A stretch of DNA of 64,000 nucleotides from contig SWDT01000017.1 of NCBI GenBank assembly GCA_009193035.1, positions 62,001-126,000 on the forward strand. Direction: 5' to 3'. This DNA is from Halicephalobus mephisto (lineage: Eukaryota > Nematoda > Chromadorea > Rhabditida > Panagrolaimidae). The number at the start of each line of letters is the position of its first letter. Within the stretch, counting starts at the first letter, position 1. The notes below the pieces were generated by a model. It saw only the letters and a list, made by a program, of their open reading frames with translations, made no database searches and was not told where the DNA came from. Positions 34,261-46,000 of the stretch are shown here, piece by piece. The position numbers were made by a program, and so were the translations under genes.

Positions 34261-37200
34261 CTAAATTTCCGATCCGAGAACCCTGTAATGACTTGACAAC
34301 GGACTCGCTTTGGCATGTCTGGCAAACACACTGTGACATGCTACCGTAATCGATTGAGTTGCTTTTACATAATGCCATCTGGAAAAATAAATTATTTTTA
34401 AAAAAATTTAAAAAATAAATTATTTAAAAAAAATTGAAAAATGACTATTTTTAAAACTAATTATTTAAAAAAATTGAAAAATGACTATTTTTAAAATTAA
34501 TTATTTAAAAAAATTGAAAAATAACTATTTTTAAAACTAATTATTAAAAAAAATTGAAAAATAACTATTTTTAAAACTAATTATTAAAAAAAATTGAAAA
34601 ATAACTATTTTTAAAATTAATTATTTAAAAAAATTGAAAAATAACTATTTTTAAAACTAATTATTTAAAAAAAATTTAAAAAATTAATTATTTTTAAAGA
34701 AATTTAAAAACTTACGTTCTTGTTAGGGGATCACAGTAACTCCTTTTCAGAATCGGGACTTCGTGTCTGATCGGCATACAGTAAGCCGGGGAATTTGCTC
34801 TGGCGTGTTTGCAGAGACAGAAGGCTTCGGCAATGATTTTTGGTTCTCTGTTTTCGTCGTGATTTTGTCTGAAAATGAGAAATTTAATTTTTATCATGTT
34901 ATTATAGAAAATTAGGAAAATTTTTGCGAAATGGTCTCGACACGAATTTTTGGAAATTTTTAGAACTTGAATTTCAGATGTTAATTTCGAATTTTTGTGA
35001 AAATTTAGAAACTTTTATGATACTTAAATTGTTTTAAAAATTAGGAAATTTTTTGAGAAATGGTCTCGACACAGATTTTTGAAATTTTAGATTTTTACAA
35101 AATTTGAAAATTTTTTCAAAATTCTAGTTAATACAAAAAAGTAACTTTTTGGTCCAGTAACAAACGCAAACAATCATTATTGCGTTGCAATTTCCGTCAC
35201 GATTATCACGTATGCATAAAAATTGTAACAATTGCGTTGCAGTTGACACCTCGTGCTTGCCCAACCCAGGCATTATCAAATACGGTCGGCAATGGGTACC
35301 TCATAAAGGGAGAAAAGTCCACTACTATGATGCAGTCCATGGCCTGGTTGTGGAGGTGTGGCCCCTAGGGATTAGGACAAGATGCTAAATATCTACGCTG
35401 GCCACTCAGTGCAGTCCCACAATCCCTCAGGCGGTTTACAAACCACATGCTTGATTACGGGAAACTTTTAACCTTTATATTTTGCGTTGCAGTTTTCGTC
35501 ACAGTGGCAATTATTACTGGATCAAAAGTTACATAAAAAAGCGTAACTTTAGGTTTTGTAACAATTGTGAAATGTGATACAGTAGTTATATTTTTCATGA
35601 ATATTAGACATTTGTGACGAAAAATAAAACTTAATAGTGACGATTTACAGTTGTTACTAAGTGAAAAATTAAGCTTTTTTGTATAAAGGAACAGTAATTA
35701 CCTCCATTGCCAAGGGCAAAGTGACCTTTCCATGACACTTGAATCCTTCCCTCCTTTAGGCCAAAGATCGCAGATTTCAGGTTCTGGATTCAGTAGTTGC
35801 CATTCTTCATCGAAGCTCTCCATCGGAGGATCGCTTATCTGCATCTCGTTTCTCCAGGAATTCAGAGTAAAGTCCTGTAATTTTGTATTAAAGTTGATTT
35901 AAACAAGATGAAAATTCTCAGAAAATGATGCAATTCTACGATTAGATCAATTGCAATTATTTTCTCCAAAAACAGTTTCGAAAAAATTGCATTGTAAATA
36001 ATTTTTAGAATTTACGTATAAACAAAGTACATGCAGAAATAATTATCTTTAAGATTCTGTATTGTCTACCAATACGTTATTTGATGTGGTTATGAGTTAT
36101 ATATGAGGTCAACGTTCGAGGGGCTTCTGATCGAGTACTTATTTATCAAGTCTAGAGGTACATCCAAAAATAAAGTAGATTCTACATATAGAGAAGATAG
36201 AAATTACGATTTTTGGAACCTAGTAACTCAGCGGTACTTTTTAGCATTTGCGAAGTAAATGCGACGTCATCGTCCCAAGACCTTCCTATTGAGTGCTCAT
36301 ATCTAGGTCTAGGAGCAGATCCACAGATAGATAAGTTCAATTTGATATATAAGATGGACAAAGCGGTAGATCCTCAAGATCAATCCAATTTCAGATTTGT
36401 ACTAATATAACTATTGTTGTGTAAAGCCGTTGTCAAATCCAAATCTTCGTCTTGGAATATTTATGAACAATCTTCAGAATTTACATCTAGGTGATCTATA
36501 CTGGTAAAACATCATCCTTAGAACCTTATGTTTTGATACTGGTTTATTTGAAGTATTTATGAAATGAATTTGATATCATGGTCTCAAGAGCTTATTGAGT
36601 ACTCATTAGATAGATTTAAGAGCAGGTCGACAGAAATAAACAAAGTCAATTCGATATATAAGGTAGGTACAAGTTACAACGCTTAGGATCGGGTATATTC
36701 CAGCGTTGTTGCATTTGACACATTTACGAAATGTCTATGACATCACCGTTCTATGAACTTCTGGTCAGGTGCTTAATTGGTAAATTAGAACCAGATTTAC
36801 AGAGAAGAACAAGTTAACGCATTTAGAGTGAATGAAAATCATGATCTTTAAGATCTTATAATTGTTAGTAGTCTTACTTTGGAATTATTTATTTAGTTAA
36901 TATGGCATTGATATTCTATGGTCTTTCTGTTGAATATTGATTTCCTATATATAGGAGTATATCTATGGAGATAAACAAACTTAACTCACTATATATAGTG
37001 TTTGAAAATCATGATTTTTAAGATCTTATAATTGTTAATATTGTTACTTTTGAATCATTTATTTGGTTAACCCAACAATTATGTTCTATGGTATTTCTAT
37101 TAAGCACTTGTATGATAAGTTTAAAACCAGATCTATGGAGATAAACAAATTTAACTCGCTATATATAGTGTTTAAAAATCATGATTTTTAAGATCTTATA

Positions 37201-37771
37201 ATTGTTAATATTGTTACTTTTGAATCATTTATTTGGTTAATCCAACAATTATGTTCTATGGTATTTCTATTAAGCACTTGCATGATAAGTTTAAAACCAG
37301 ATCTATGGAGATAAACAAATTTAACTCACTATATATAGTGTTTGAAAATCATGATTTTTAAGATCCTGTAACTCTTATGATTGATTTGTTTAAAGTATCT
37401 CTGAAGTACATGTGACATCAATATTCAGAGATCTTCTTATTGAGTGCCCATATTTAGATCTAGGAACGCATCCAGAAATAAACGAAACTAATGTGATCTT
37501 TAATCCGACCGTGACTAATTCACTGTTATGGAATTTTTGTTGAAAATAAATTTTTCCAAAAAAGATGAATACTATCTGATTATTAATAAAAAAAGTATTT
37601 TTATTATTTTTTGGAGTTTTTTAAACTTACCAGATTATGAGGTTCCTTGCATTCGTTCCCGAGTTGCAACGGCACGGCTTTCCTTCCTCGATGATGTCTT
37701 CTGCCGTTGACAGCTGCCAAAATTGCCAGGCATAAAACCCAATCTTGGATGAGAATATTCCAAAACGCCAT
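34261..37771 (-). CDS. IL-17-like secreted cytokine (cystine-knot)
   Basis: Four exons on the minus strand: 37631-37771, 35702-35874, 34716-34868, 34261-34378; phases 0, 2, 2; 194 residues. Signal peptide about 1-22 (VLCLAILAAVNG), then a basic RRHHRGRK stretch that may be a processing site. The IL-17 signature is clear: SLCPWQWRQN (the family's C-P-W core), EPKIIAEAFCLCKHAR, CMPIRHEVPILKRSYC and, at the end, SITVACHSVFARH. Family knowledge: IL-17s are cystine-knot dimers; in C. elegans ILC-17.1 is a neuromodulator of sensory circuits that signals through IL-17 receptor homologues. The first intron (1756 bp) is a satellite array; intron 2 holds a TIR element; intron 3 a 40-bp minisatellite. 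The last exon was chosen by phase; the alternative frame there (MALCKSNSIDY) does not continue the family pattern as well. Confidence 0.88.
34385..34700. repeat. About 41-bp minisatellite in intron 3 of the IL-17-like gene
   Basis: About seven copies of TTATTTAAAAAAATTGAAAA plus ATAACTATTTTTAAAACTAA. Confidence 0.85.
35143..35530. mobile_element. Non-autonomous TIR element in intron 2 of the IL-17-like gene
   Basis: The left end GTAACTTTTTGGTCCAGTAA is the imperfect inverse of the right end (TTACTGGATCAAAAGTTAC). Subterminal GCGTTGCA motifs occur three times with GTCAC neighbours. The 220-bp interior (35240-35460) is GC-richer and not coding in a recognisable way. A further related tail (CGTAACTTTAGGTTTTGTAA) follows at about 35542. 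Confidence 0.6.
36110..37500. repeat. About 170-bp satellite-like array in intron 1 of the IL-17-like gene
   Basis: The anchor ATCTATGGAGATAAACAAAT recurs at 36961, 37131 and 37301, exactly 170 bp apart, with older diverged units upstream (about 36160, 36310, 36620, 36790). Each unit has an ATCATGATTTTTAAGATCTT dyad and TATATATAGTG. Confidence 0.9.
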
Positions 37772-38493
37772 TAATTCTTAAATAAAAAATCAAAGTTCTC
37801 CGAAAATTTGTTTTGAAACAAATTGAAAAACAGAAAACTCTTGTTATCCGTCTTCCGGAATCCCGCAAAACAAGGATTTCAGAATAATGCGAAAAGATAA
37901 AAACCTTGGCTCAGGTCTGACACGTTGACCTAGAAACCCCCAATCGTCTTCAACCATCTCAGACTGTCAAGGTTTCTCGTTTTTTTCCGTTATCACCTTG
38001 TTTTAAAATTTGTCCTTCAAAAAATTTGATCCAATTTTACTTTACCTCTTGACTTTATTGATCGGAGCATCTAATTCATCAATGACTTATATTCTACACA
38101 AAATAAAAAAAATAAATTGTAAAATCTTCAAAAAAAAAAGAATTTTTTTAACAAAACAAAGTGTTGTAAAAAAATTAAAATTAAACTATTTTTATAAAAA
38201 AAATAAAATTCAACTATTTTTATAAAAAAATTAAAATTAAACTATTTTTATAAAAAATAAAATTAAACTATTTTTATAAAAAAATTAAAATTCATCTTTC
38301 TTTATAAAAAATTAAAATTAAACTATTTTTATAAAAAAATTAAAATTAATTTTTTTTATTTTAAAAGATTGAAGTTTTTGAAATAAATTATTTAAAAATT
38401 ATATTTAGAATTAATTTTTTTTAATTTGATTTTAGAATTTTATTTGAATTTTACAATGCAAAAAATTAATTATTTTATTTTACGGACATTGGA
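37772..38493. repeat. Intergenic DNA with a 26-28-bp AT repeat
   Basis: 38140-38360 repeats AAAATTAAACTATTTTTATA. 37880-38010 is less AT-rich. No gene. The MSP poly(A) signal (AATAAA on the minus strand) is at 38474-38479. Confidence 0.65.
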
Positions 38494-38877
38494 TTAAGGA
38501 TTGTACTCGATTGGGAGGTTCTTTCTGCGGATCATTCCGTCTCCCTGGAACCACTCACGACGGAACTGCTTAGGGGCGCCTTCTGGAGCATTGGTCCATT
38601 CGATGGTGATACGGTCGTTGTTGGTGTCTTCTTGATCGTAGTCGAAAGCGTCACAGGAGACGGCCATGAGGACAGTTTCCTTGGGGTCCAGGACTCCGCA
38701 GGGAGGGTCGACTCCGAGACGTCTCATGTTGGTCGTCTTGATGGCCCATCCGATTCTGCGACCTCCGGCATTGACGATCTTGATGTGGTAGGTGGACTTG
38801 TCGTCGTAGGGGGCGTTGAAGACGATCTTCGAGTTGGGTTGGGTGCTGACGTCACCAGGAGGAACAGACTGAGCCAT
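38494..38877 (-). CDS. Major sperm protein (MSP)
   Basis: One uninterrupted exon on the minus strand, 127 residues, the family's exact length. It starts [20 protein letters not shown] and ends [22 protein letters not shown]; the conserved core [16 protein letters not shown] is intact. MSP is an immunoglobulin-fold protein that polymerises into the filament system driving amoeboid sperm crawling and is also released as an oocyte-maturation signal. Nematode MSP genes are typically intronless and expressed only in spermatogenic cells, as fits here. A TATA box on the minus strand (38939-38946, TATAAAAG) lies 62 bp upstream of the ATG. The poly(A) signal follows the stop within 20 bases. Confidence is very high. 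Confidence 0.98.
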   Translation of the reverse strand: MAQSVPPGDVSTQPNSKIVFNAPYDDKSTYHIKIVNAGGRRIGWAIKTTNMRRLGVDPPCGVLDPKETVLMAVSCDAFDYDQEDTNNDRITIEWTNAPEGAPKQFRREWFQGDGMIRRKNLPIEYNP

Positions 38878-38938
38878 TATGAAAGAAAAGTTCGAATTCA
38901 AAAAAAATAAAATAAAATAAAATTGAAATTTTCGAAGG

Positions 38939-38946
38939 CTTTTATA
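38939..38946 (-). promoter_or_regulatory. TATA box of the MSP gene
   Basis: TATAAAAG on the minus strand in CCGGTATAAAAGCC, 62 bp 5' of the start codon, leaving room for a short leader of about 30 bases. Confidence 0.7.
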
Positions 38947-38949
38947 CCG

Positions 38950-39672
38950 GCTCCAGATGAGAATGAATCTCATGCAAATTTTTTAATCAAATTTTAATAA
39001 TGTTAAAATTTTATAAAATGGAAATAATAATTGTGGAAAATGTTTAATATGGAATTTCTGAAATACGGTATTTTTTAGAACATCTTTAACGAGATTCATC
39101 ACTCGGCTAATCGACGTCGATTGTCAAAATTCAAAATTTGGATTTTTCGTGTCAAGACATTATTCACGAATTATTTGAATTTTTAATCATCTTTTAAAAA
39201 ATAAAAAAATATTTTTAATTATTTTTTAAAAATAAAAAAATATTTTTAATCATCTTTTAAAAATTAAAAAAATATTTTTAATTATTTTTTAAAAAATTAG
39301 AAAAATATTTTTATAAAGATTTACAATGATTTTTTACATAAATTTTCTCGACACGAATTTTGAAATTTTTCCACTCAAGACCAAAAATTAGAAAATTTTC
39401 GAAAATAATTGTTAAAAAATTTTAGATTAATAATATACAAAAAAGTGTACTGTAGAATTTCGAACAAAAATTATCTCGACACGAATTTTGAAATTTTTCC
39501 ACTCAAGACCAAAAATTAGAAAATTAAAAAATATTTTTAAAAATTCTAAAAACATCCAAATTTTTTCTCAAGTACAGTAATCTGAGAAATTTTCAACAAA
39601 ATTCGCTTTATTCAACTTGAAAAAATTATACGTAATAATTTCTCAAAGATCTTGATCGAAATAGTACGGTAA
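38950..39672. repeat. Intergenic DNA between MSP and the MFS gene
   Basis: 39180-39300 repeats AATATTTTTAATTATTTTTT. The block CTCGACACGAATTTTGAAAT plus TTTTCCACTCAAGACCAAAA occurs twice (about 39348 and 39476). This 'tctcgacacgaa' motif is dispersed throughout the right half of the window. Confidence 0.6.
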
Positions 39673-42600
39673 CTACAGTGTATAGTCTTCTTCGCAAAAT
39701 TCGATTTTATTTTTTTCGATGTTTTCGTATTCTTCCGTTTTTCGAGGAACATTGTCTTCGGTGAATCCGAACGTCATCAGGAGAAAAACGTACATCACGA
39801 TGGAAAAAATGAAATACGGTAAAAAACTGATGAATAAATTCGTCGATTTTAAAATTGGCAAAAATGTTCCAGTTCTGAAAAAATAAAAAAATAAAAAATA
39901 AAATTTAAAAAATTAAAATTAAAAAAAGACAAAAAAAAATAAAATTTAAAAATTTAAAGAAATAAAAAATAAATTTATTAAATAAAAAAATTAAAAATAA
40001 ATTTTAAAAATAAAATAATTAAATAAGAAAATTAAAAATAAATTTATTAAATAAGAAAATTAAAAATAAATTTTAAAAAAAATAATTAATTAAATAAAAA
40101 AATTAAAAATAAATTTAAAAAAAAATAATTAAATAAGAAAATTAAAAATAAATTTAAAAAAAATAATTAAATAAGAAAATTAAAAATAAATTTAAAAAAA
40201 ATAATTAAATTACAGTATGACTTACTCAAAAGTCGACAGAATCCACAAAAGCATTCTGGACTTCGATAGGGCGGCCACTTGGGTTTCTCGATCGGGGAAA
40301 CTTTCTGAAATCAAATAATCATACTGTAAAAATTAAAAAATGATTTTTATAAAAAACAGTTTCGACAAGAATTTTCGAAATTTCTAGGATTTTCAAATTC
40401 AGAAGTTTCTGTTGAATTTTGGAGGATTTTAGGGATTTTTAGAAACTTTCATCGGATACTGTAGGATTCTGTAAATTCATTGAAGTTCTCTGAATTCTCC
40501 AACGAGTACTGTAAGATTTTTAAAAATTCTAATTTTCAATTTCTCCGATGGATACTGTAAGATTTTTAAAAATTCTAATAATTTTTGTAATATCTTTCTG
40601 GATACTGTAGGATTCTGTAAATTCATTGAAGATTTAGAAATTCTCCAATGGATACTGTAGGATCCCAAAAATCAGTAACTTTGAGAATCCTCCAATGAGT
40701 ACTGTAAGACTCCCATTGAAGTTCTCTGAACTCTCTAATGAGTACTGTAGGATTCTAGGAAATTCCATTTCTAACTTATTCGATGGATACTGTAGGATTT
40801 TAAAAAATTTTAATAATTTTTAACTTATTCGATGGATACTGTAGGATTCTAAAAACTTCAATGAAATTACAGTAATTTTAAAATAAAAAATTAAATCACA
40901 AACCGGTTATGAAACAATAAGCCGTATTGCAAGGAACAGCAACGATAACGGCGAAAACAAAAAAAAGCCCTCCGGCGATTCCTCTGTTGTGAGATACACG
41001 AGACAAATCGTCCTCTATTCCTTCGATCGAAAGCAAAAAACAAAAAAATAAAAATAAACTTAATCCGAAACCTCCGAGAATTAATTTTTTTCTCGAAAAA
41101 ATTTCGTTTTTTTCTGGAAGTCTGAATCCGGCCAGAAGCGACAGTTGCGTCAGAGGATACAGAATCGAGAATTGAGAAGATCGAAATTCAGAAAACCCGA
41201 TCGATTCGAATATGAGAGAAGAAAACGCCATGATGACCGGGACGCCGATGGACTGAAATCAAGGAAAATTATTGATAGGTTACGGTATTGAGCAAGGGGT
41301 ACTGTTGAAGAGAAAGTAATAGGAGTTTTGTAAATAGTAAACATGTGATAGAAAAGAGTTTAAATACGATGTTAGACAGCTTTTAGACTGGTTTAGTATC
41401 TTCTAAGATTAAAGGTTTTAGACGGAGTTAGCATAGGTCCTGATTAGGTCAGACACAGGCTTTTCTTGGAAGGCCTGAGTTGACTTTGGGTAGGTCTTTT
41501 TAAAAGGTCCTGATTAGGCCAGGTGCAGGTCCTTTTTAGAAGACTTAAGTTGACCTAGAATAGGTCCTTCCAGAAAGACCTGAGTTGACCTGGAGTGGAT
41601 TCTTCTAAAAAGTCCTGATAAGGTCAAGCACAGGCCCTTCTTGGAAGACTTAAGTTGACCTAGAATAGGTCCTTTCAGAAAGACCTGAGTTGATCTGGAG
41701 TGAATTCTTCTAAAAAGTCCTGATAAGGTCAAACACAGGTCCTTTTTGGAAGACCTAAGTTGACTTTGGGTAGATTTTTTAGAAGATTCCAACCGGGTCC
41801 AACAACGTATAATTTATCACCAATTTATATAACAAAACAAACATTTTAAAAATACTTTTTTTTAATTTTTATTAAATCTTAAATTTCTTATTTTTTTATT
41901 AAATTTCTAAAATTTTTCATTTTTATTAAATTTTTAACAAAACTTACGGCATTCAAAGCAGTCAAAATGTACGAAGTCGCCATCGGGGACAGAAGATTGC
42001 CCCTGACACTGATGAGGGATCTCTCGTTGGCTGTCAAGGGTTCCAACGAGTAACACAGCCGATCGACGAATGGCTGACGTTCATGAAAATACAGTAATCC
42101 TACAAACAACAACTTAAAGTAGAAAATAAACTTTAAAAATCCATATTTTTAACAAATAATAATTATTGAAAATTTGTTTTAAAAATAACTTTTTTAAATT
42201 CAAATTTATTTTTAATTTTAAAATTTCTAAAAAATTTTTCTAATTTAAATTATATTTTTTTATTTTTCTAATTTCAATCATTTTTAAATTTTAAATTTTT
42301 CTTTAAATTTAATTTATTTTTAATTTTTTCGAAATTTAAATTTGAATTATTTTTTAATTTTTAATTTTTCTTTAAATTTAAATTTAATTTTTTAATTTTT
42401 TTTAAATTTAAATTTGAATTATTTTTTAATTTTTAATTTTTCTTTAAATTTAAATTTAATTTTTTAATTATTAATTTAAATTTAATTTTTTAATTTTTTC
42501 TAATTTGAATTTATTTTAAATTTTTTTAATTTAAATTTATTTTCGAAATTTGTTTTTTATTTTTTAAATTTTGACTAATTTTGAAATTACTTTCTTACCT

Positions 42601-43097
42601 GCCAGAATACTGGGCAAATTGACTAACAAAATAACCAAAAAATACCCTCCTCCAGCTACATATCCCACAATTACATTAGAATACAAAGCAGCTCCACAAA
42701 ACAAAATAGCCGAAACGAAAAAAGCTGATGTTCTTTTTTCAAAAGTATAAAAATCAAAAATAACAACAGAATACAGTACAAATCCAATCCCCACACCTAT
42801 ACCTATAACAAATCTACCTAAAATTAAAAATAATATTCCTGGTATAAATGATATAATAACACCAAAAATCAAACAAAAAAAATTTAAATCTAAACCAAAC
42901 AATATACTGTATTTTTTACAAATTTTTTCAACAATAATTGTCCCTATAAATTTCCCAAACGGAAAACTTGCTGCAATTACTGTAAATTTTCCAGATTTTT
43001 CTAATCCTAAAAATTCCCCTGATGAAAAAACATTCGTCACCGTCTGATGATGAATCTGAAGAGCTGACAATAACGAAACAATACAAGCAATTTTCAT
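39673..43097 (-). CDS. MFS transporter, sugar-transporter (SLC2-like) type
   Basis: Five exons on the minus strand: 42599-43097, 41948-42099, 40904-41252, 40226-40304, 39673-39874; phases 1, 0, 1, 2; 426 residues. About eleven hydrophobic helices. The loop GRFVIGIGVGIGFVLYSVVI resembles the sugar-transporter signature G-R-x3-G-x3-G, and a second half repeats the fold after a central loop (ERQPFVDRL...LTANERSLI). The C-terminal tail is acidic (KTEEYENIEKNKIEFCEEDY). Family knowledge: SLC2-type carriers move sugars or related small solutes by facilitated diffusion. Several usual signature residues (for example P-x-Y-x-x-E after helix 4) are not conserved, so the substrate is uncertain. It is shorter than typical GLUTs (about 490). 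The gene lies head-to-tail with PP2C, 352 bp apart. Confidence 0.78.
39890..40215. repeat. AT-only repeats in the last intron of the MFS gene
   Basis: Units AAATAAGAAAATTAAAAATA plus AATTT, many copies. Confidence 0.7.
40430..40870. repeat. Degenerate tandem repeat in an MFS intron
   Basis: The motif GATGGATACTGTAGGATTCT recurs about ten times with 30-60-bp spacing, with GAGTACTGTAAGATTTTTAA variants. Confidence 0.75.
41440..41795. repeat. About 57/115-bp tandem repeat in an MFS intron
   Basis: The unit includes GACCTGAGTTGACCTGGAGT, TTCTTCTAAAAAGTCCTGAT and AGGTCAAGCACAGGCCC. It is GC-richer than its surroundings and open on the minus strand only by chance of period. Confidence 0.85.
42130..42590. 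repeat. Pure AT intron of the MFS gene
   Basis: Runs of TTTTTAATTTTTAATTTTTC and AAATTTAAATTTAATTTTTT. No other content. Confidence 0.6.
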
Positions 43098-43449
43098 TTT
43101 TTAAATTCTTTAAAATTTCACAAAATTAATCCACTTTTATTATTTAAAAAACTTTCCAAAATGACACTTTTCAAAGATCCGTCATTTCCACAAGTGCCAA
43201 TCCCAGACTTTTGCAATTCATTTTCCAGAAATGTGGTAAATCAAAAATACGAGCTGACAAATAACTCAGGCCACAGCTAGTTTTAAATTAGAAGTCTTTT
43301 ACAGAGGGAAACAATACAGCACAGTATCAGTTTTTACACTCAATAATCGTAAATAAATTCACAAAGGCCCGTTCATTTTGCCAGAAAAAAAAGCCCAGTT
43401 TCCGAACGAACGGGACACTGTGGAGTGTACTTTTGAGTAAGCAGTAATG
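43098..43449. other. Short intergenic spacer between two minus-strand genes
   Basis: 352 bp; no element recognised. Confidence 0.5.
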
Positions 43450-44986
43450 TTATTCATCTGGGCTTGAGTCATCATGCTCGCCATAATGCTGCTCTTGCGC
43501 GGGTGGAGGAGAATGGCTTTCAAGCAATTTCTGCAACTTGTTGTCAATAATAGATCTTGCAAGATGAATTCCACCAGGAATGGGAAGCTCTTCACAGCCT
43601 TCTTGTTTTAACAAAGTCATCACAAGGTCTGCATCTACATGCTCGACATCAATCCCTTTCAGTATTTCTAAAACCACACATAAACACCCAACTTTCCTCC
43701 GAAATCCACATACCATCTAGCATTTGATCAGCCCTCTGAAGCCATTCACGCTCACTTTCGACTTTAGCAGGATCTGTCTTTGGTGCAGCCTCAAGAACAA
43801 CCAGAATCATAGTCATATTATCCCGAGAACCCAATGACAAGCAAATATCGAGCACCTGATTTGTCGCCTGCTTCAAATCGTCCGTTCCCTGCAGACGAGA
43901 CCTCACCAAGCGACATAGCTCATCATTGCTAAGCACGTCGTATATACCGTCACATGCCAAGACCAAAAATTCATCATTTGCCTAAAAATCACTCATCATG
44001 CAATAAAAACTACTCTTAAAAGCACCTTATTTCGATCCAAAATGTAAATATCAGGTTCTGGGCTGACCAATTGTTCAGTTGGGCATAAACCAGGAACACT
44101 TTTGTATTCATAATCTCCCAAAGCACGAGAAACAGCCAAGCTGCCTGAAATTTAGGTTTTTAGATAAAGGTCAGACACTCCATATCAAAAACGTGACCAA
44201 AAGCTGCACCCATCTCCGGGAAACGTTTTGAAACAATCTATTCAAGAAAATAAAACCAACCGTTAACACGTTGAATCATGACAGAACCTCCAGCTTTCAG
44301 AATACGTTCACGTTCTTTTTCAAGATAGGGTTTGTGATCTTCAGTACTAAAAGTCTGGTCATCAACTCGAGAAAGCACTCCACGAGAATCGCCTGAAGTA
44401 TATTATTAAGTAAATAGTTGTAAAACAGACAAACCCAAGTTAGCGACAAAAATGTGTTCTGGAGTCATGATAGCGCAGATGGCGGTTGTACCACTTCGCT
44501 CTTTCTCATCGCTGCGGAAAGACTGCATAGATTCATCGAGTTCAAGGAATCCTGTCCTCATTCCTTCCCTGATTAGAGATTTGGCTGACTCCGTCATCTT
44601 GTAATTGTTCGCTTTCAACTCCTCAGCTAGCTGGAAGGATAAAGTCACTTCTTGAGTGCATTAGAGACCAAACCTTTTTAAATTCCTCCGTATGAAGCAA
44701 AGTTTGCAAAAGATTCTCAGCAGAATGTTGTGCAACTTTGTTACCGGCATGACCATCGAATACAGCAAAGAATGACCAGTTGTCGAACGGCGGGGTGTTC
44801 TGTAATTCAATAGCAACGTCATGAGCATCTTCCATCTCGACACGCCATCCTTGCATTGACGCTACGGCATATTTGAAATCCTGCAAATGAGTTTCATATA
44901 TCAACCTTGCGCAGAATCGAACTTACACGACCAGCACCGACGTGATTAGTCTTTTCCGTCTTAGGTTTATCAAGAAACGCCCCCAT
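43450..44986 (-). CDS. PP2C-type serine/threonine phosphatase, PPM1A/PPM1B-like
   Basis: Seven exons on the minus strand: 44927-44986, 44674-44880, 44435-44630, 44261-44392, 44026-44144, 43714-43981, 43450-43667; 399 residues in frame. [14 protein letters not shown] at the N-terminus matches the PPM1A/B start, with Gly2 for myristoylation. Metal and catalytic motifs: RVEMEDAH (33-40), FDGHAG (61-66, Asp62), ERSGTTA, GDSRGVL with [38 protein letters not shown]. The C-terminal helical extension typical of PPM1A/B follows. It dephosphorylates phospho-Ser/Thr with two Mn/Mg ions; relatives act on MAPK/p38 and TGF-beta pathways. A splice acceptor (GTTTTCAG) 6 bases before the ATG suggests trans-splicing. 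No active-site residue is missing. Confidence 0.95.
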
Positions 44987-44999
44987 AGTAACTGAAAAC

Positions 45000-45470
45000 A
45001 CGAAATTTAGCAATCCGCGCGAGCACAATCCGGAAATAATCAACTCACTAACTTTGAACTCGAGGTAGAAATCTGAATAAGAGATAGAAAGAGGAGAATG
45101 AAGAACTTGGTTGATAATTAGCGTTGGTTCAATAGTCTTCGCAAATTTCGTGAATGTTGGATCTTGGTCAACACTATTGTCGCATGGCGGTAAACTGAAC
45201 TTAACATTATTTCGTAACATCCACGTAAACACGTAAAAATACAAAAAATATCCAATTTTAGGTAAATTTGAAATCGAAAATTGGAAAAGAATCAGCAACG
45301 CGTCAAATAAGAAAAGCAAAAAGCAAACCAAGAGGGCAACTCGCTGCATGCACCGAAGTCGGAAAACTTCCTGGCCTTGTGTGTTCCCGAAGCAATTCGC
45401 CATACTGTATGTTGTATTATAAAATAACGGGATTTTCACGGGGAAATTTTAAAATAATTATGAAATACAA
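45000..45470. other. Divergent intergenic region, PP2C side
   Basis: An open frame on the minus strand (to 45439) joins PP2C without a stop but crosses the ATG-proximal acceptor and has no coding look. It is treated as non-coding promoter DNA. Confidence 0.45.
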
Positions 45471-45479
45471 ACTGTAGGT

Positions 45480-45965
45480 AAAGCATAAAACAAACCTCGT
45501 GACGGAAAAATCAAAAATTCGAAACAGGGACCACGATAGCGCGCCAAAAACCGCAAAGAAAACTGGGAAAACGGACTCGCGCAATGGCAGCTGTATTTTG
45601 GTCCCGCAAAGAATTAAAGCAGAGGAAGTTGATTTCCGGGGAAATCTGTCCATATATTGACGCGTAGAGATTTTTTCTTTATTTTTTTGGTATAACGGGG
45701 CAATACCACGAGGAACATGGGGAAAATGAGGTCGCGCAATGACAGTTATGTTTCGGTCCTGAAAAAAATGGATCCAGCCCAAGTTGGTTTCCGGATTATC
45801 TGTCCATGTATCAATGCGTGAAGACTTTTCTTGTTTTTTTGCGGTATAACTGATTGAGAGGATGAAGGAAGTTAGGAAAGCATGTCCGCGCAAGGTGGTT
45901 AAATCCCGGTCCTGAGAAGAATTAAATTAGGTCGTTGATTTCCTGGAATATCTGTTCATATATGA
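45480..45965. repeat. Three degenerate tandem units of about 165 bp between PP2C and cyclin K
   Basis: Each unit holds GCGCAATG(G/A)CAG, a GGTCC(T/C)G box, GTTGATTTCC-like sequence, then ATCTGTCCATAT and a T-run. The units are GC-richer than flanking DNA and fill the shared 5' region of two divergent genes. Confidence 0.75.
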
Positions 45966-46000
45966 ATTTTTTTGATTTTTTTAAATTTTTTGTTTTAGGT

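Noticed and set aside
35180..35388. Two overlapping 62- and 67-codon frames
   Set aside because: Inside the TIR element of intron 2 of the IL-17-like gene; no family resemblance.
38632..38910. 92-codon plus-strand frame opposite MSP
   Set aside because: Antisense of the MSP exon; no independent support.
41514..41792. 92-codon minus-strand open frame with internal repeats
   Set aside because: It lies wholly in an intronic tandem repeat of the MFS gene.
44987..45439. 150-residue N-terminal extension of PP2C in an open minus-strand frame
   Set aside because: PP2C begins with the conserved myristoylation start MGAFLDKPK, and a splice acceptor lies six bases before that ATG.
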